A DNA stretch of 34,911 nucleotides from Fundidesulfovibrio magnetotacticus (GTDB lineage Bacteria > Desulfobacterota > Desulfovibrionia > Desulfovibrionales > Desulfovibrionaceae), in contig NZ_BLTE01000026.1 of assembly GCF_013019105.1 (NCBI RefSeq), positions 1 to 34,911 of the forward strand. Reading direction: 5' to 3'. Under the pieces are notes generated by a model. It did not search any database. It had not been told where the DNA came from and was given only the letters and a program-made list of their open reading frames with translations. Made by a program: the position numbers and the translations under genes. Below, in pieces: positions 5,894 to 13,973 of this stretch; within the stretch, counting starts at the first letter, position 1, and each line of letters begins with the position of its first letter.

Positions 5894-8293
5894 ATGACGC
5901 CAAGCCCCACAGCACCCCGACGCGCCAGCCTCACCCGCCACGACCTCGTCGCCTCCGAGCACGTCCTGCGCGACGCCCTGCGCGACTTCGTGGCGTTCAA
6001 GTCCTCCAGCCTCTACTTCCCGCCCCCGGGCGCTGGCCAGGACACAGAGCCGGCATGGCTCAAGGGCGAGCAGAAGCTGCTTTTGCCCCTCTCACAGGGA
6101 GGCGCGCCCCTGGGCGTGTTCATGGCCAAGGGCGTGCGCGGCCTCCAGGCCAGGACCCTGCCGCTGCTGGCCCAGGCCGCCCGGCTCTGCCTGGAGAACC
6201 TGGCCCTGGCCAAGGCCCTGGACACCGACCCCGTCACGGGCCTGGGCAACCGCCAGTGCCTGCTGGACGCCCTGGAGCGCGAGATCGGGCTGGTGCAGGC
6301 AAGCATCCTTCCCGGCCAGGCCAGCTGGCAGGAGGCCCCGGCCGAAGCGCGCGGCGGCTTCGGCCTGGTGCTCTTCGACGTGGACTACTTTTCCTGGGTG
6401 AACCAGAACTACGGGCACCTCTACGGCGAGACCACCCTGGCCCGCCTGGGGGCGCTCCTGGCGGCCAAGGCCCCCGAGGGAGCGGCCCTGGCCCGCCTGG
6501 AGGAAGACCTCTTCGCCGTGCTCCTGCCCGGGGCCTCGGCCGCGCGCTGCCTGGACCTGGCAGAGTCCGTGCGCGCGGCGGCCGCCGAGGAGGTGTTCGA
6601 CTACGCCGTCACCGGAGAACGCATCCGCCTGACCCTGAGCGCCGGCTTCGCCCTCTACCCGCGCGACCTGCACGGCGGACAGCTGGCCGCCCCCGCCGGG
6701 GAGGCCGCCCGCGTGCTGGTGCAGAAGGCCCGCAAGACCCTCTCCGCCGCCAAGGACCTGGGGCGCGACCAGGTGATGAGCTTCGGCAAGCTCCTGCGCG
6801 AGGGCGGCCAGATACTGGAGCGCCTGCCCCTGGGACGTCTGGCCGTGAGCCTGGGACGCGCCGCCGACGCCAAGGAGGGCATGCGCTTCCTGGTGTGGTC
6901 GCCGCGCTTCGAGGGCGCGCGCCAATTGGCCCGCGACGGCGGCCACCGCGTGCTGGGGCGCTATCCGGCCATGGTCAAGGGCGAAATCATCCTCATGGAG
7001 GCCCAGGAGGACGTGTCCTACGCCGAGGTGCTGCACCTCACCGACGCCTCCTGGACCCTGGAGCCCGGCGACCGCCTGCTCCTGGCCCAGGACCCCGAGG
7101 ACTCCTTCCCCGGCCGGGAGGACCCCGCCGAGCCCCCCCGGCGCGACATGGCCAGCGGGCTCCTGGGCCACCGCGACTTCATCCGGCGCTTCACCCAGGC
7201 CCGCGAGGGCGAGCAGGCCTTCACCCTGGCCCTGGTGCGCCTGCCCGACCCCGGCCAGGACCGGGGCGCGTCCGGCGGCTCGCGGGCCGAGGCCAGCATC
7301 CAGGAGCTGGCGGCCCTGTGTCGCGACCACTTCGGGCAGGAGCTCCTGGGCGGGCGCTTCTCCACCGGCAGCCTGATCCTCTACGTGCCCGGGCAGGCTC
7401 CGGCGGCGCTCCGGGAACGCTTCCAGGCCCTGGCGGAGCTGGCCCGGGAGCGCCTGGGCCTGGCGCTCTCCATGGGCCTGGCCGGGCATCCCTTCCTGAG
7501 CTACGGCAAGGCCGACGTGCTGGAGAACTGCCGCAAGGCCCTGGACCACGCCCAGTTGATCCAGGACGGGCCGAGGCTGGCGCTCTTCGATTCCATCTCC
7601 CTGACCATCAGCGCCGACCGCCTGTTCACCCTGGGCGATCTCTACGGCGCGGTGGAGGAGTACCGGCTGGCGCTCCTGGCCGACGAGGGCAACGTGCTGG
7701 CGCGCAACTCGCTGGGCATCTGCCTGGGCAGGCTCGGGCGCATGGCCCAGGCCCGGGCGGAGTTCGAGCGCGTGCTGGCCCTGGAACCGCGCAACCAGAT
7801 GGCCCTGTACAACCTGGGCCACGCCTGCCAGCGCCTGGGCGAGGAGAAGACCGCGCGAAAGGCCTTCCAGCGCTGCCTGAAGCTCAACCCCCAGGACGTC
7901 TACAGCCTCCTGCGCCTGGGCCGCATGGCCGAAGACGCGGGCAAGCCCGCCAACGCGCGCGGCTACTACCAGAAGGCCCTGGCCCTGCCGGGAGGCCCCA
8001 GGCTGGTGACGCGCCACCTGGCCCGCCTCGCCCAGGCCCAGGGCCGCGCGGACGAGGCCCGCGAGCACCTGCAGCAGGCCCTCCTGCAAGACCCCAAGGA
8101 CGCCTTCTCGCTGAACCTCCTGGCGCGCATCTACCTGGACGCCGGGGAGGACCCGGCCATCGCCGAGGCCCTGGCCCGCCAGAGCGCGGCCCTGCGCCCG
8201 GACCAGGGCCAGTTCTGGAAGGACCTGGCCCGCGCCCTGGAGGCCCAGGGCAAGACCGAGGAGGCGAGGCAGGCTTTGGGACGGGCGGGCTGA
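5894..8293 (+). CDS. Degenerate GGDEF-like protein with C-terminal TPRs
   Basis: A 799-aa soluble protein. Residues about 20-105 look like a GAF-type sensor. A GGDEF-family domain follows (about 110-290): TDPVTGLGNR (111-120), FDVDYFSWVNQNYGHLYGE (161-179) and, where the catalytic loop should be, RLEEDLF (201-207), so the GG(D/E)EF signature is lost. A second, more degenerate domain (about 435-580) has STGSLILYVPG at the loop position and SMGLAGHP near its end. From about 600 to the end come TPR-type helices (LARNSLGICLGRLGRMAQAR, ALYNLGHACQRLGEEKTARK and others). It probably cannot make c-di-GMP; it may bind nucleotide or act as a scaffold. No membrane segment. The gene is divergent from the MBL operon. 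Confidence 0.78.
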   Translation: MTPSPTAPRRASLTRHDLVASEHVLRDALRDFVAFKSSSLYFPPPGAGQDTEPAWLKGEQKLLLPLSQGGAPLGVFMAKGVRGLQARTLPLLAQAARLCLENLALAKALDTDPVTGLGNRQCLLDALEREIGLVQASILPGQASWQEAPAEARGGFGLVLFDVDYFSWVNQNYGHLYGETTLARLGALLAAKAPEGAALARLEEDLFAVLLPGASAARCLDLAESVRAAAAEEVFDYAVTGERIRLTLSAGFALYPRDLHGGQLAAPAGEAARVLVQKARKTLSAAKDLGRDQVMSFGKLLREGGQILERLPLGRLAVSLGRAADAKEGMRFLVWSPRFEGARQLARDGGHRVLGRYPAMVKGEIILMEAQEDVSYAEVLHLTDASWTLEPGDRLLLAQDPEDSFPGREDPAEPPRRDMASGLLGHRDFIRRFTQAREGEQAFTLALVRLPDPGQDRGASGGSRAEASIQELAALCRDHFGQELLGGRFSTGSLILYVPGQAPAALRERFQALAELARERLGLALSMGLAGHPFLSYGKADVLENCRKALDHAQLIQDGPRLALFDSISLTISADRLFTLGDLYGAVEEYRLALLADEGNVLARNSLGICLGRLGRMAQARAEFERVLALEPRNQMALYNLGHACQRLGEEKTARKAFQRCLKLNPQDVYSLLRLGRMAEDAGKPANARGYYQKALALPGGPRLVTRHLARLAQAQGRADEAREHLQQALLQDPKDAFSLNLLARIYLDAGEDPAIAEALARQSAALRPDQGQFWKDLARALEAQGKTEEARQALGRAG

Positions 8294-8316
8294 GGAGAGG
8301 AGACGGCCCGCTGACG

Positions 8317-8347
8317 ACATGTACAGGATGCCGAACATGTCTGTACG
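8317..8347 (+). promoter_or_regulatory. YefM-YoeB type operator
   Basis: TGTACA (8320-8325) and TGTACG (8342-8347) lie 22 bp apart, two helical turns. ACATGT is also repeated (8317-8322 and 8335-8340). The YefM antitoxin of E. coli recognises TGTACA cores in its own operator, so this is very likely the autoregulatory site, 14 bp upstream of the antitoxin start. Confidence 0.6.
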
Positions 8348-8360
8348 CAAGGAGCACCGC

Positions 8361-8615
8361 ATGGACGCCATCACCTACACCAGCGCCCGCGAGAATCTCG
8401 CGCAGACCATGGATCGGGTCTGCGACGATCACGACCCCGTGGTGATCACACGCCGCAAGGGGCGCAACGTGGTCCTGGTCAGCCAGGAGGACTGGAGCGC
8501 CCTCGAAGAGACGGCCTACCTCCTGCGCAGCCCCGCCAACGTGGCCCGGTTGCGCCGGAGTATCGCCGACGCCGACCGGGGCGCCCACGAACCCAACACC
8601 CTGCTCGACGAATGA
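8361..8615 (+). CDS. yefM: YefM/Phd family antitoxin
   Basis: The ATG at 8361 has AAGGAG 6 nt upstream; in-frame ATGs further upstream fall inside the operator and are unlikely. The 84-aa protein begins MDAITYTSARENLAQTMDRV and has DDHDPVVITRRKGRNVVLVS, the Phd/YefM DNA-binding fold. WSALEETAYLLRSPANVARL is the bridge to the toxin-neutralising tail. It should bind YoeB and repress the operon together with it. It overlaps the toxin gene as ATGA. Confidence 0.92.
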   Translation: MDAITYTSARENLAQTMDRVCDDHDPVVITRRKGRNVVLVSQEDWSALEETAYLLRSPANVARLRRSIADADRGAHEPNTLLDE

Positions 8616-8872
8616 TCCGCCTGATCGCCTGGACGCCCGGCGCATGGGAAGACTACCTCTGCTGGCAACGAACCAACAAGGCAATGCTGCGCAAGCTCAA
8701 CGAACTCATCCTGGCCGTCTGCCGTTCCCCCTTTGAAGGGATCGGCAAGCCCGAGCCCCTGCGCTTCGACCTGGGCGGATCGTGGTCCAGGCGCATCGAC
8801 GCGGAACACCGCCTCTTGTACCGCGACGAGGAAGAAACCCTCGTCGTCCTCGGCTGCAGATACCATTACTGA
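8612..8872 (+). CDS. yoeB: YoeB toxin, ribosome-dependent mRNA interferase
   Basis: An 86-aa Txe/YoeB protein, the family's usual length (E. coli YoeB has 84). By alignment with E. coli YoeB, the catalytic Glu46, Arg65 and His83 correspond to Glu48 (GKPEPL), Arg67 (DAEHRLLY) and His85, with the terminal Tyr86 also kept. WSRRI and CRYHY are family hallmarks. All active-site residues are present, so it should be functional. It cleaves mRNA in the ribosomal A site and is neutralised by YefM. Its start overlaps the antitoxin stop by four bases. Confidence 0.93.
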   Translation: MIRLIAWTPGAWEDYLCWQRTNKAMLRKLNELILAVCRSPFEGIGKPEPLRFDLGGSWSRRIDAEHRLLYRDEEETLVVLGCRYHY

Positions 8873-8881
8873 GGGAGCACC

Positions 8882-9244
8882 ATGAAGCCCATCGACCTGC
8901 TCGCCGCCGCATCGTCCATTGAGGCCCTCTGGTCGCCCCGCGTGGCCGCGAGGATCAACGACACCTTCGTGAAGCTCGCGCGCATCCGGGGCGAGTTCGT
9001 CTGGCACGCCCACGAGGCCGAGGACGAGATGTTCCTGGTGCTCTCCGGCAGGCTCTGCATCAAGTTCCGCGACGGCGACGCGTGGCTCGAGCCCGGCCAG
9101 GCCCTGGCCATCCCGCGCGGCGTGGAGCACTGCCCCTACGCCCCCGAGGAGGTGTGCATCCTCCTGGTGGAGCCCGCCACCACCGTGAACACCGGAGACG
9201 CCCAAGGCGACGGACGCACGCAGGACGGGCCGGTCTGGCTCTAG
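8882..9244 (+). CDS. Single-domain cupin protein
   Basis: A 120-aa protein; GGGAG lies 6 nt before the ATG. Cupin motif 1 is complete (His42, His44, Glu49, Gly56 in EFVWHAHEAEDEMFLVLSG). Motif 2 is also present (Gly72, Pro78, Gly80, His83 in PGQALAIPRGVEH), giving a 3-His/1-Glu metal site. Short stand-alone cupins of this type include sensors and isomerases; no substrate can be assigned. It lies 9 bp behind yoeB and may be read through from the toxin-antitoxin promoter. Confidence 0.82.
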   Translation: MKPIDLLAAASSIEALWSPRVAARINDTFVKLARIRGEFVWHAHEAEDEMFLVLSGRLCIKFRDGDAWLEPGQALAIPRGVEHCPYAPEEVCILLVEPATTVNTGDAQGDGRTQDGPVWL

Positions 9245-9290
9245 CGCGCAAACGCCAGACCGGAATCGGCGCGGAAGCGCCCGCCGGGCC

Positions 9291-11756
9291 TCAACCCTTG
9301 AAGAACCGCAGCCGCAGGGCGTTGGTGACCACCGACACCGAGCTGGCCGCCATGGCCGCCCCCGCGATCATGGGCGAGAGCGTTGGGCCGCCGAAGGCGT
9401 GCAGCACGCCTGCCGCCACCGGGATTCCCAGCACGTTGTAGGCGAAGGCCCAGAACAGGTTCTGGCGGATGTTGCGCACCGTGGCCCGCGCCAGCGCCAA
9501 GGCCGTGACCACCCCGCGCAGGTCCGCGCGCAGGAGCACCACGTCGCCGGTCTCGATGGCCACCCCGATGCCCGAGCCCATGGCCAGCCCCACGTCCGCC
9601 GCCGCCAGGGCCGGGGCGTCGTTGATGCCGTCGCCCACCATGGCCACCGTGAGGCCCTGGGCCTTGAGCTCGTTCACCTTGGCCGCCTTGCCCTCCGGAC
9701 CCACGCCCGCGAACACCTCGTCCACGCCAGCTTCGCCCGCCACGGCGTGGGCCGTGCGCGGCGTGTCGCCCGTGAGCATCACCACCCGCACGCCCATGGC
9801 CTTGAGGCGGCGCACCACCTCCGGGGCCTCGGGGCGCAGGGCGTCTGCCACCGCCAGCACCCCCAGCGCACGGCCGGACTCGGCCGCGTAAAGGGGCGTC
9901 TTGCCCTCGGAGGAGAATACCTCGCCCAGTTCCAGGAGCCCGGGGGGAAGCTCCACCCCCTCCTCGGCAAGCCACCCGGCGCGGCCCACAAGGCACGGCT
10001 TCCCGGCCACCTGGGCCGCCGCGCCCTTGCCCGGCACGGCGCGGCCCGCCGCCGCCAGCGGCAAAACGATCCCCCGCGCCTGGGCCGCGTGGACCACCGC
10101 CTCGCCCAGCGGATGGGCGGAGCTGCTCTCCACCGCCGCCGCCACGGCAAGCAGCCGGTCGCGCGCGACGCCCGGCGCGGGCTCCACGTCGGTGAGCGCG
10201 GGCTTGCCCAGGGTGAGGGTCCCGGTCTTGTCCAGCACCACGGCGTCCACTCCGGCGGCCGCCTCCAGGGCGCGCCCGCTCTTCACCAGCACGCCGAGCC
10301 TGGCCCCGCGCCCGGTGCCCACCATGATGGACGTGGGCGTGGCCAGACCCATGGCGCACGGACAGGCGATGACCATCACCGAGACGAAGATGCGCAGCGC
10401 GAACCCCGCACCCTCGCCCGCCAGCAGCCAGGCCGCGGCGGACAGGGTCGCCAGGGCCATCACGGCCGGGACGAAGTGCAGGCTCACGCGGTCGGCCAGG
10501 CTGGCCAGCGGGGCCTTGGAGCCCTGCGCCTCGCGCACCAGGCGCACGATGCGCGCGAGAACCGTGTCTCGCCCCACGCGCTCGGCGCGCATGGTCAGCG
10601 CGCCCAGGGCGTTGAGCGTTCCCGAGGCCAGCGGATCGCCCGGGTTCTTGGCCACGGGCTCGCTCTCGCCCGTGAGCATGGATTCGTCCACCTCGCCCGC
10701 GCCCTCCAGCACCACGCCGTCCACGGGCACGCGCTCTCCGGGGCGCACCAGCAGGAGATCGCCCGGTCGCACGGCGCGCACGTCCACGCGCTCCTGGCCG
10801 CCGTCCCGCAGGCGCGTGGCCTGCTCGGGCGCGAGGCTCAGAAGCGCCTTCACGGCCTCGGTGGTGCGCGCCTTGGAGCGGGCCTCGAAGTACTTGCCCA
10901 GGGAGACGAGGGCCAGGATCACCGCGGCGGACTCGTAGTAGAGTTCGTGGGCCTTGTGCGCGCCGCCGTGGGCGAAGAGGATCGTCCCCGTGTTCCACAG
11001 CGAGGCCGCCAGGGCCGCCCCCGTGCCCAGGGCGATGAGCGAGTCCATGGTGGGCCCGCCGCGCAGCAACGCCGGGATCCCCGCCGTGTAGAAGCGCCTG
11101 CCCAGCCAGACCAGCGGGGCCGTGAGCGCCAGTTGCGTCAGGGCGTAAGCGCCCGGCGAGGCGTCGGGGGAGAGGAACGCGGGCAGCGCAAGCCCCACCA
11201 TGGGGCCCATGGCCACCACGAGCACCAGCGCGCCCAGCGCAAGCTGCGGCCCCAGGGCGCGGCGTTGCTCCTCCAGGCGCAGGGCGGCCTCGCGCTGCTG
11301 CTCCTCGAAGAGCGATTCGTCCTCGTCCTGGACCTCCGAGGCCGTGAAGCCCAGGCCCTCGATGCGCCGGATCACCGCGTCCAGGCCCGGTCCGCCGGGC
11401 TCCAGCTCCAGTTCGCCCGTGCCGGAGGCCAGGTTCACGCGCACGGCGCGCACGCCCTCCATGGACCCCACCACCTTCTCGATGCGCGAGGAGCACGAGG
11501 CGCAGTGCATGCCCCCGATCACCAGCCGCGAAGACTCGGCGGGCCTGGGCAGCACCAGCTCGAAGCCCAGCGCCTTCACGCGCTCCGCAACGCCCTCCGG
11601 GGTGACCACGGCCGGGTCGAAGCGCAGCCGCAGGGTCTCCCCGGCCAGGTTCACCGAGGCCTCCGCCACGCCGGGCATACCCCCGACCACCTTTTCGATG
11701 CGCGCCGAACAGGCCGCGCAATGCATGCCCCGCACCGGCATCTGACGCTCTTCCAT
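9291..11756 (-). CDS. copA: Cu+-exporting P1B-type ATPase
   Basis: I start at the ATG at 11756 (MEERQMPVRGMHC), which has GGGAG in front, giving 821 aa. Two N-terminal heavy-metal domains carry MHCAAC (11-16) and MHCASC (83-88). Then come eight expected membrane helices and the actuator TGES. The transmembrane CPC metal site is in VIACPCAMGLATP, the phosphorylation motif is DKTGTLT, and HP (SSAHPLGEAV) and GDGINDAPAL mark the ATP domain. AYNVLGIP and MAASSVSVVTNALRL in the last two helices are the Cu+ subclass (P1B-1) signature. It pumps Cu+ (or Ag+) out of the cytoplasm. It is divergent from cbiK with only 55 bp between the start codons. Confidence 0.95.
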   Translation of the reverse strand: MEERQMPVRGMHCAACSARIEKVVGGMPGVAEASVNLAGETLRLRFDPAVVTPEGVAERVKALGFELVLPRPAESSRLVIGGMHCASCSSRIEKVVGSMEGVRAVRVNLASGTGELELEPGGPGLDAVIRRIEGLGFTASEVQDEDESLFEEQQREAALRLEEQRRALGPQLALGALVLVVAMGPMVGLALPAFLSPDASPGAYALTQLALTAPLVWLGRRFYTAGIPALLRGGPTMDSLIALGTGAALAASLWNTGTILFAHGGAHKAHELYYESAAVILALVSLGKYFEARSKARTTEAVKALLSLAPEQATRLRDGGQERVDVRAVRPGDLLLVRPGERVPVDGVVLEGAGEVDESMLTGESEPVAKNPGDPLASGTLNALGALTMRAERVGRDTVLARIVRLVREAQGSKAPLASLADRVSLHFVPAVMALATLSAAAWLLAGEGAGFALRIFVSVMVIACPCAMGLATPTSIMVGTGRGARLGVLVKSGRALEAAAGVDAVVLDKTGTLTLGKPALTDVEPAPGVARDRLLAVAAAVESSSAHPLGEAVVHAAQARGIVLPLAAAGRAVPGKGAAAQVAGKPCLVGRAGWLAEEGVELPPGLLELGEVFSSEGKTPLYAAESGRALGVLAVADALRPEAPEVVRRLKAMGVRVVMLTGDTPRTAHAVAGEAGVDEVFAGVGPEGKAAKVNELKAQGLTVAMVGDGINDAPALAAADVGLAMGSGIGVAIETGDVVLLRADLRGVVTALALARATVRNIRQNLFWAFAYNVLGIPVAAGVLHAFGGPTLSPMIAGAAMAASSVSVVTNALRLRFFKG

Positions 11757-11772
11757 ACGCCGCTCCCGGGCA

Positions 11773-11801
11773 TTGGCTCCTGGGGGGAAGTCTGCTAGGG
11801 C
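11773..11801 (+). promoter_or_regulatory. Candidate promoter for cbiK
   Basis: TTGGCT (11773-11778), 17-nt spacer, TAGGGC (11796-11801). The ATG at 11812 is ten bases after the -10 box, leaving a leader of only a few nucleotides and no Shine-Dalgarno. The -10 match is poor, so this is tentative. Confidence 0.35.
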
Positions 11802-11811
11802 TACCCCTCCC

Positions 11812-12612
11812 ATGCACGCGCCCTTGAAAGTCCTCGTGGTGGCCGCCCACGGCTCCTCGCACCCGCTGGCCCGCGCCGCCCTGGGCGGCTTCGCGGACCA
11901 CGTCCGGGCGCTCGCGCCGGACAGGCCAATCCACCTTGCCTATACCGCTTTCCGGCGTTCCGGCAACCACCCCGCCTCGGCCGGGGCACAGGAACGGGAG
12001 CTGCCCCGCGTGCTGGAAGGGCTCGAACGCCTGGGCGCGCCGGTGGAACTGGCCGTGCTCTCCCTGCACGTGGTGGCGGGGGACGAGTTCGAGCGCACGC
12101 GCCTGGCCGTGGAGGCCTTCGCGCGGGGCCAGGGCGTTCCGGCGCGGCTTTCGGGACCGCTGCTCGCCCGCCCGGAGGACGCCCCCCAAGTGGCCCGCGC
12201 CCTGGCCGGGGAGTTGAAAGCCCTGCCGCCGGGCGAGGCCGCCGTGCTCATGGGCCACGGCGCAGCCGGGGAGGCCCAGCAACTCTACCGCGAGCTGGCC
12301 CGGGAGCTCCAGGCCCTGGCCCCGTTGGCCCGCCTGGGCGTGCTGGAGGCCGCCGATCCGGCCGATCCCCTGCACATCCGGGCCATGGCGGCGGACCTGG
12401 CCGCGCGCGGCGTGCGCCGGGCCACCCTCGCGCCGCTGCTCACCGTGGCCGGACGCCACGCCCACAAGGACCTGGCCGGGGAACAGCCCGGCTCCTGGCG
12501 CTCGGCGCTGGCCGCCCACGGCATCGACAGCCCGGCCGACCTGCGCGGGCTTGTGGAGCGCGAGGCCTTCCGCGCCCTCTGGGCCGGACGCCTGGCCGGA
12601 CTCCTGGCCTGA
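11812..12612 (+). CDS. cbiK: Anaerobic sirohydrochlorin cobaltochelatase
   Basis: A 266-aa protein of the CbiK class. It opens with VLVVAAHGSSHPLARAAL and contains AYTAFRRSG. The metal/tetrapyrrole residues His149 (VLMGHGAAGE), Glu179 (LGVLEAADP) and His216/His218 (AGRHAHKDLAGEQPGSW) match the His-Glu-His set of the family. It inserts Co2+ into sirohydrochlorin in the oxygen-independent cobalamin pathway. Desulfovibrio species carry cytoplasmic and periplasmic CbiK forms; this one has no signal peptide and should be cytoplasmic. An in-frame TTG at 11773 falls inside the promoter, so I prefer the ATG at 11812. Confidence 0.92.
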   Translation: MHAPLKVLVVAAHGSSHPLARAALGGFADHVRALAPDRPIHLAYTAFRRSGNHPASAGAQERELPRVLEGLERLGAPVELAVLSLHVVAGDEFERTRLAVEAFARGQGVPARLSGPLLARPEDAPQVARALAGELKALPPGEAAVLMGHGAAGEAQQLYRELARELQALAPLARLGVLEAADPADPLHIRAMAADLAARGVRRATLAPLLTVAGRHAHKDLAGEQPGSWRSALAAHGIDSPADLRGLVEREAFRALWAGRLAGLLA

Positions 12613-12713
12613 GCGGCCCCAGGCCGGAGGGGCGTCCCTGTGCGCGGGGGGGGCGGCCGCTCCGGACAGGTCGCGGCCGTGCGCTCCGCCGGGCGACCAG
12701 CCCACGCGCCCGC

Positions 12714-13799
12714 TCAGCCCTTGCCGCGGCCGATCCAGCCCTTGCGCCGGAAGTAGAAAAGCATCCCCACCGCCACCGCGCCCATCACGCCCAGCACCCC
12801 GAAGTAGCCGTAGCGCCACTTCAGCTCGGGCATGTACTCGAAGTTCATACCGTAGAGACCGGCCAGGAACGTGAGCGGGATGAAAAGCGTGGAAAACATG
12901 GCCAGCACCTTCATGATCTCGTTGGTGCGCAGCCCGATCTTGGAAAGGTAGAGCTCCACCATGCTCGAGAGCAGGTCGCGGAAGGTCTCCACGGTGTCCA
13001 TCACCTGGATGGTGTGGTCGTAGAGGTCGCGCAGGAAGAAGACGGTGGAGTCCTTCACCAGTTCCGTGCCGCCTTTCTCCAGGCGGGCCACCACCTCGCG
13101 CAGGGGGAAGATGAACTTGCGCAAGAAGAGCGCCTGGCGGCGCAGGCCGTTCAACTGCTCCAGGTGCCTGGGCAGGGCCGAACGCAGGAGCTGCTCCTCG
13201 ATCTCCTCGATGTCCTCGCCCATGCGCTCCAGCACCAGGAAGTACTGGTCCACCACGGCGTCCAGGAGGGCGTACATCAGATAGTCCGCGCCGTAGTTGA
13301 GGATGCGCCCCTTCTTGGAGAGCAGGCGGCGGCGCACCTCGTCGAAGGCGTCGCCGCCCGGGCGTTCCTGGAAGGTGAGCAGGAAGTGCCTGCCCAGGAT
13401 GAAGCTCACCTGCTCGTCCTTCACGGCGCGCGCCTTCTCGTCCCAGGTGAGCATCTTGAGCACCACGAAGACCGTGCCGTCGCCCAGCTCCTCCATCTTG
13501 GGGCGCTGCCCCGTGTGCACGATGTCCTCCACCACCAGCGAGTGGAGCCGGAACACCTCGGCCGCGCGGTTCACCACCTCCATGTCGTGCAGGCCGTCCA
13601 CGTTCACCCAGCGCACCTGCGGCCCCTCGTCGAAGCAGGCGCACTCCTGGAGGCGTTCAGGGCGGTCCACGCGCGCGCCCTCGGAGTCGTAGGTGATCAT
13701 CTCCACGGTGACGGGCTCGTGGCGCTCCTCGCCCACGTAGAGGGGCGAGCCGGGCGCGCGGCCCACGGTGCGGCTGCGGCGGCGCAGGTATTCGAGCAT
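12714..13799 (-). CDS. corA: CorA magnesium/cobalt transporter
   Basis: I start at the ATG at 13799 (MLEYLRRRSRTVGRAPG), which has CAGGAG 8 nt upstream, giving 361 aa. The large soluble N-domain contains VRWVNVDGLHD and LVVEDIVHTGQRPK. A long stalk helix is followed by two C-terminal membrane helices, the first ending in the YGMNFEYMPEL selectivity motif (GMN). The basic tail KGWIGRGKG fits CorA. It forms a pentameric channel for Mg2+ and Co2+. It is convergent with cbiK, and Co2+ supply to that enzyme is a plausible but unproven link. Confidence 0.94.
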   Translation of the reverse strand: MLEYLRRRSRTVGRAPGSPLYVGEERHEPVTVEMITYDSEGARVDRPERLQECACFDEGPQVRWVNVDGLHDMEVVNRAAEVFRLHSLVVEDIVHTGQRPKMEELGDGTVFVVLKMLTWDEKARAVKDEQVSFILGRHFLLTFQERPGGDAFDEVRRRLLSKKGRILNYGADYLMYALLDAVVDQYFLVLERMGEDIEEIEEQLLRSALPRHLEQLNGLRRQALFLRKFIFPLREVVARLEKGGTELVKDSTVFFLRDLYDHTIQVMDTVETFRDLLSSMVELYLSKIGLRTNEIMKVLAMFSTLFIPLTFLAGLYGMNFEYMPELKWRYGYFGVLGVMGAVAVGMLFYFRRKGWIGRGKG

Positions 13800-13882
13800 G
13801 GCGGTTCTCCTGGGAACGTCCTCTAGGGGACAACCCGCCGGGACCACAAGCCCCCGCGCCATTTCTCCGCTGTTTTTCCCAT

Positions 13883-13900
13883 CTATCGCCCCCGCGATAG
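13883..13900. promoter_or_regulatory. Inverted repeat in the transporter operon promoter
   Basis: CTATCGC, four C bases and GCGATAG form a perfect 7+7 inverted repeat 74 bp before the DASS transporter ATG. A weak promoter (TTTTTC or TTTTCC around 13873-13879; GATAGT/TAGTCT around 13896-13903) would place the repeat across its spacer and -10 box, a common repressor position. Confidence 0.45.
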
Positions 13901-13973
13901 TCTGCTTGTCCGCCCCGGGCTACACGCCCACCATCGAGCGGCGCACCGCGCGGCGTATTCAAGGAGGTGGCCC

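Noticed and set aside
4876-8445. Very long open frame (over 1100 codons) crossing the GGDEF-TPR gene in another frame
   Set aside because: It is rich in Arg, Gly, Pro and Ala without domain pattern, as expected from a GC-rich shadow frame, and it also runs antisense through the MBL and flavin-reductase genes. The 5894 frame has recognisable motifs.
9241-13644. Long minus-strand frame of about 1470 codons spanning copA, cbiK and corA
   Set aside because: No domain is recognisable, it is dominated by Gly/Arg/Ala, and it is out of frame with three well-identified genes.
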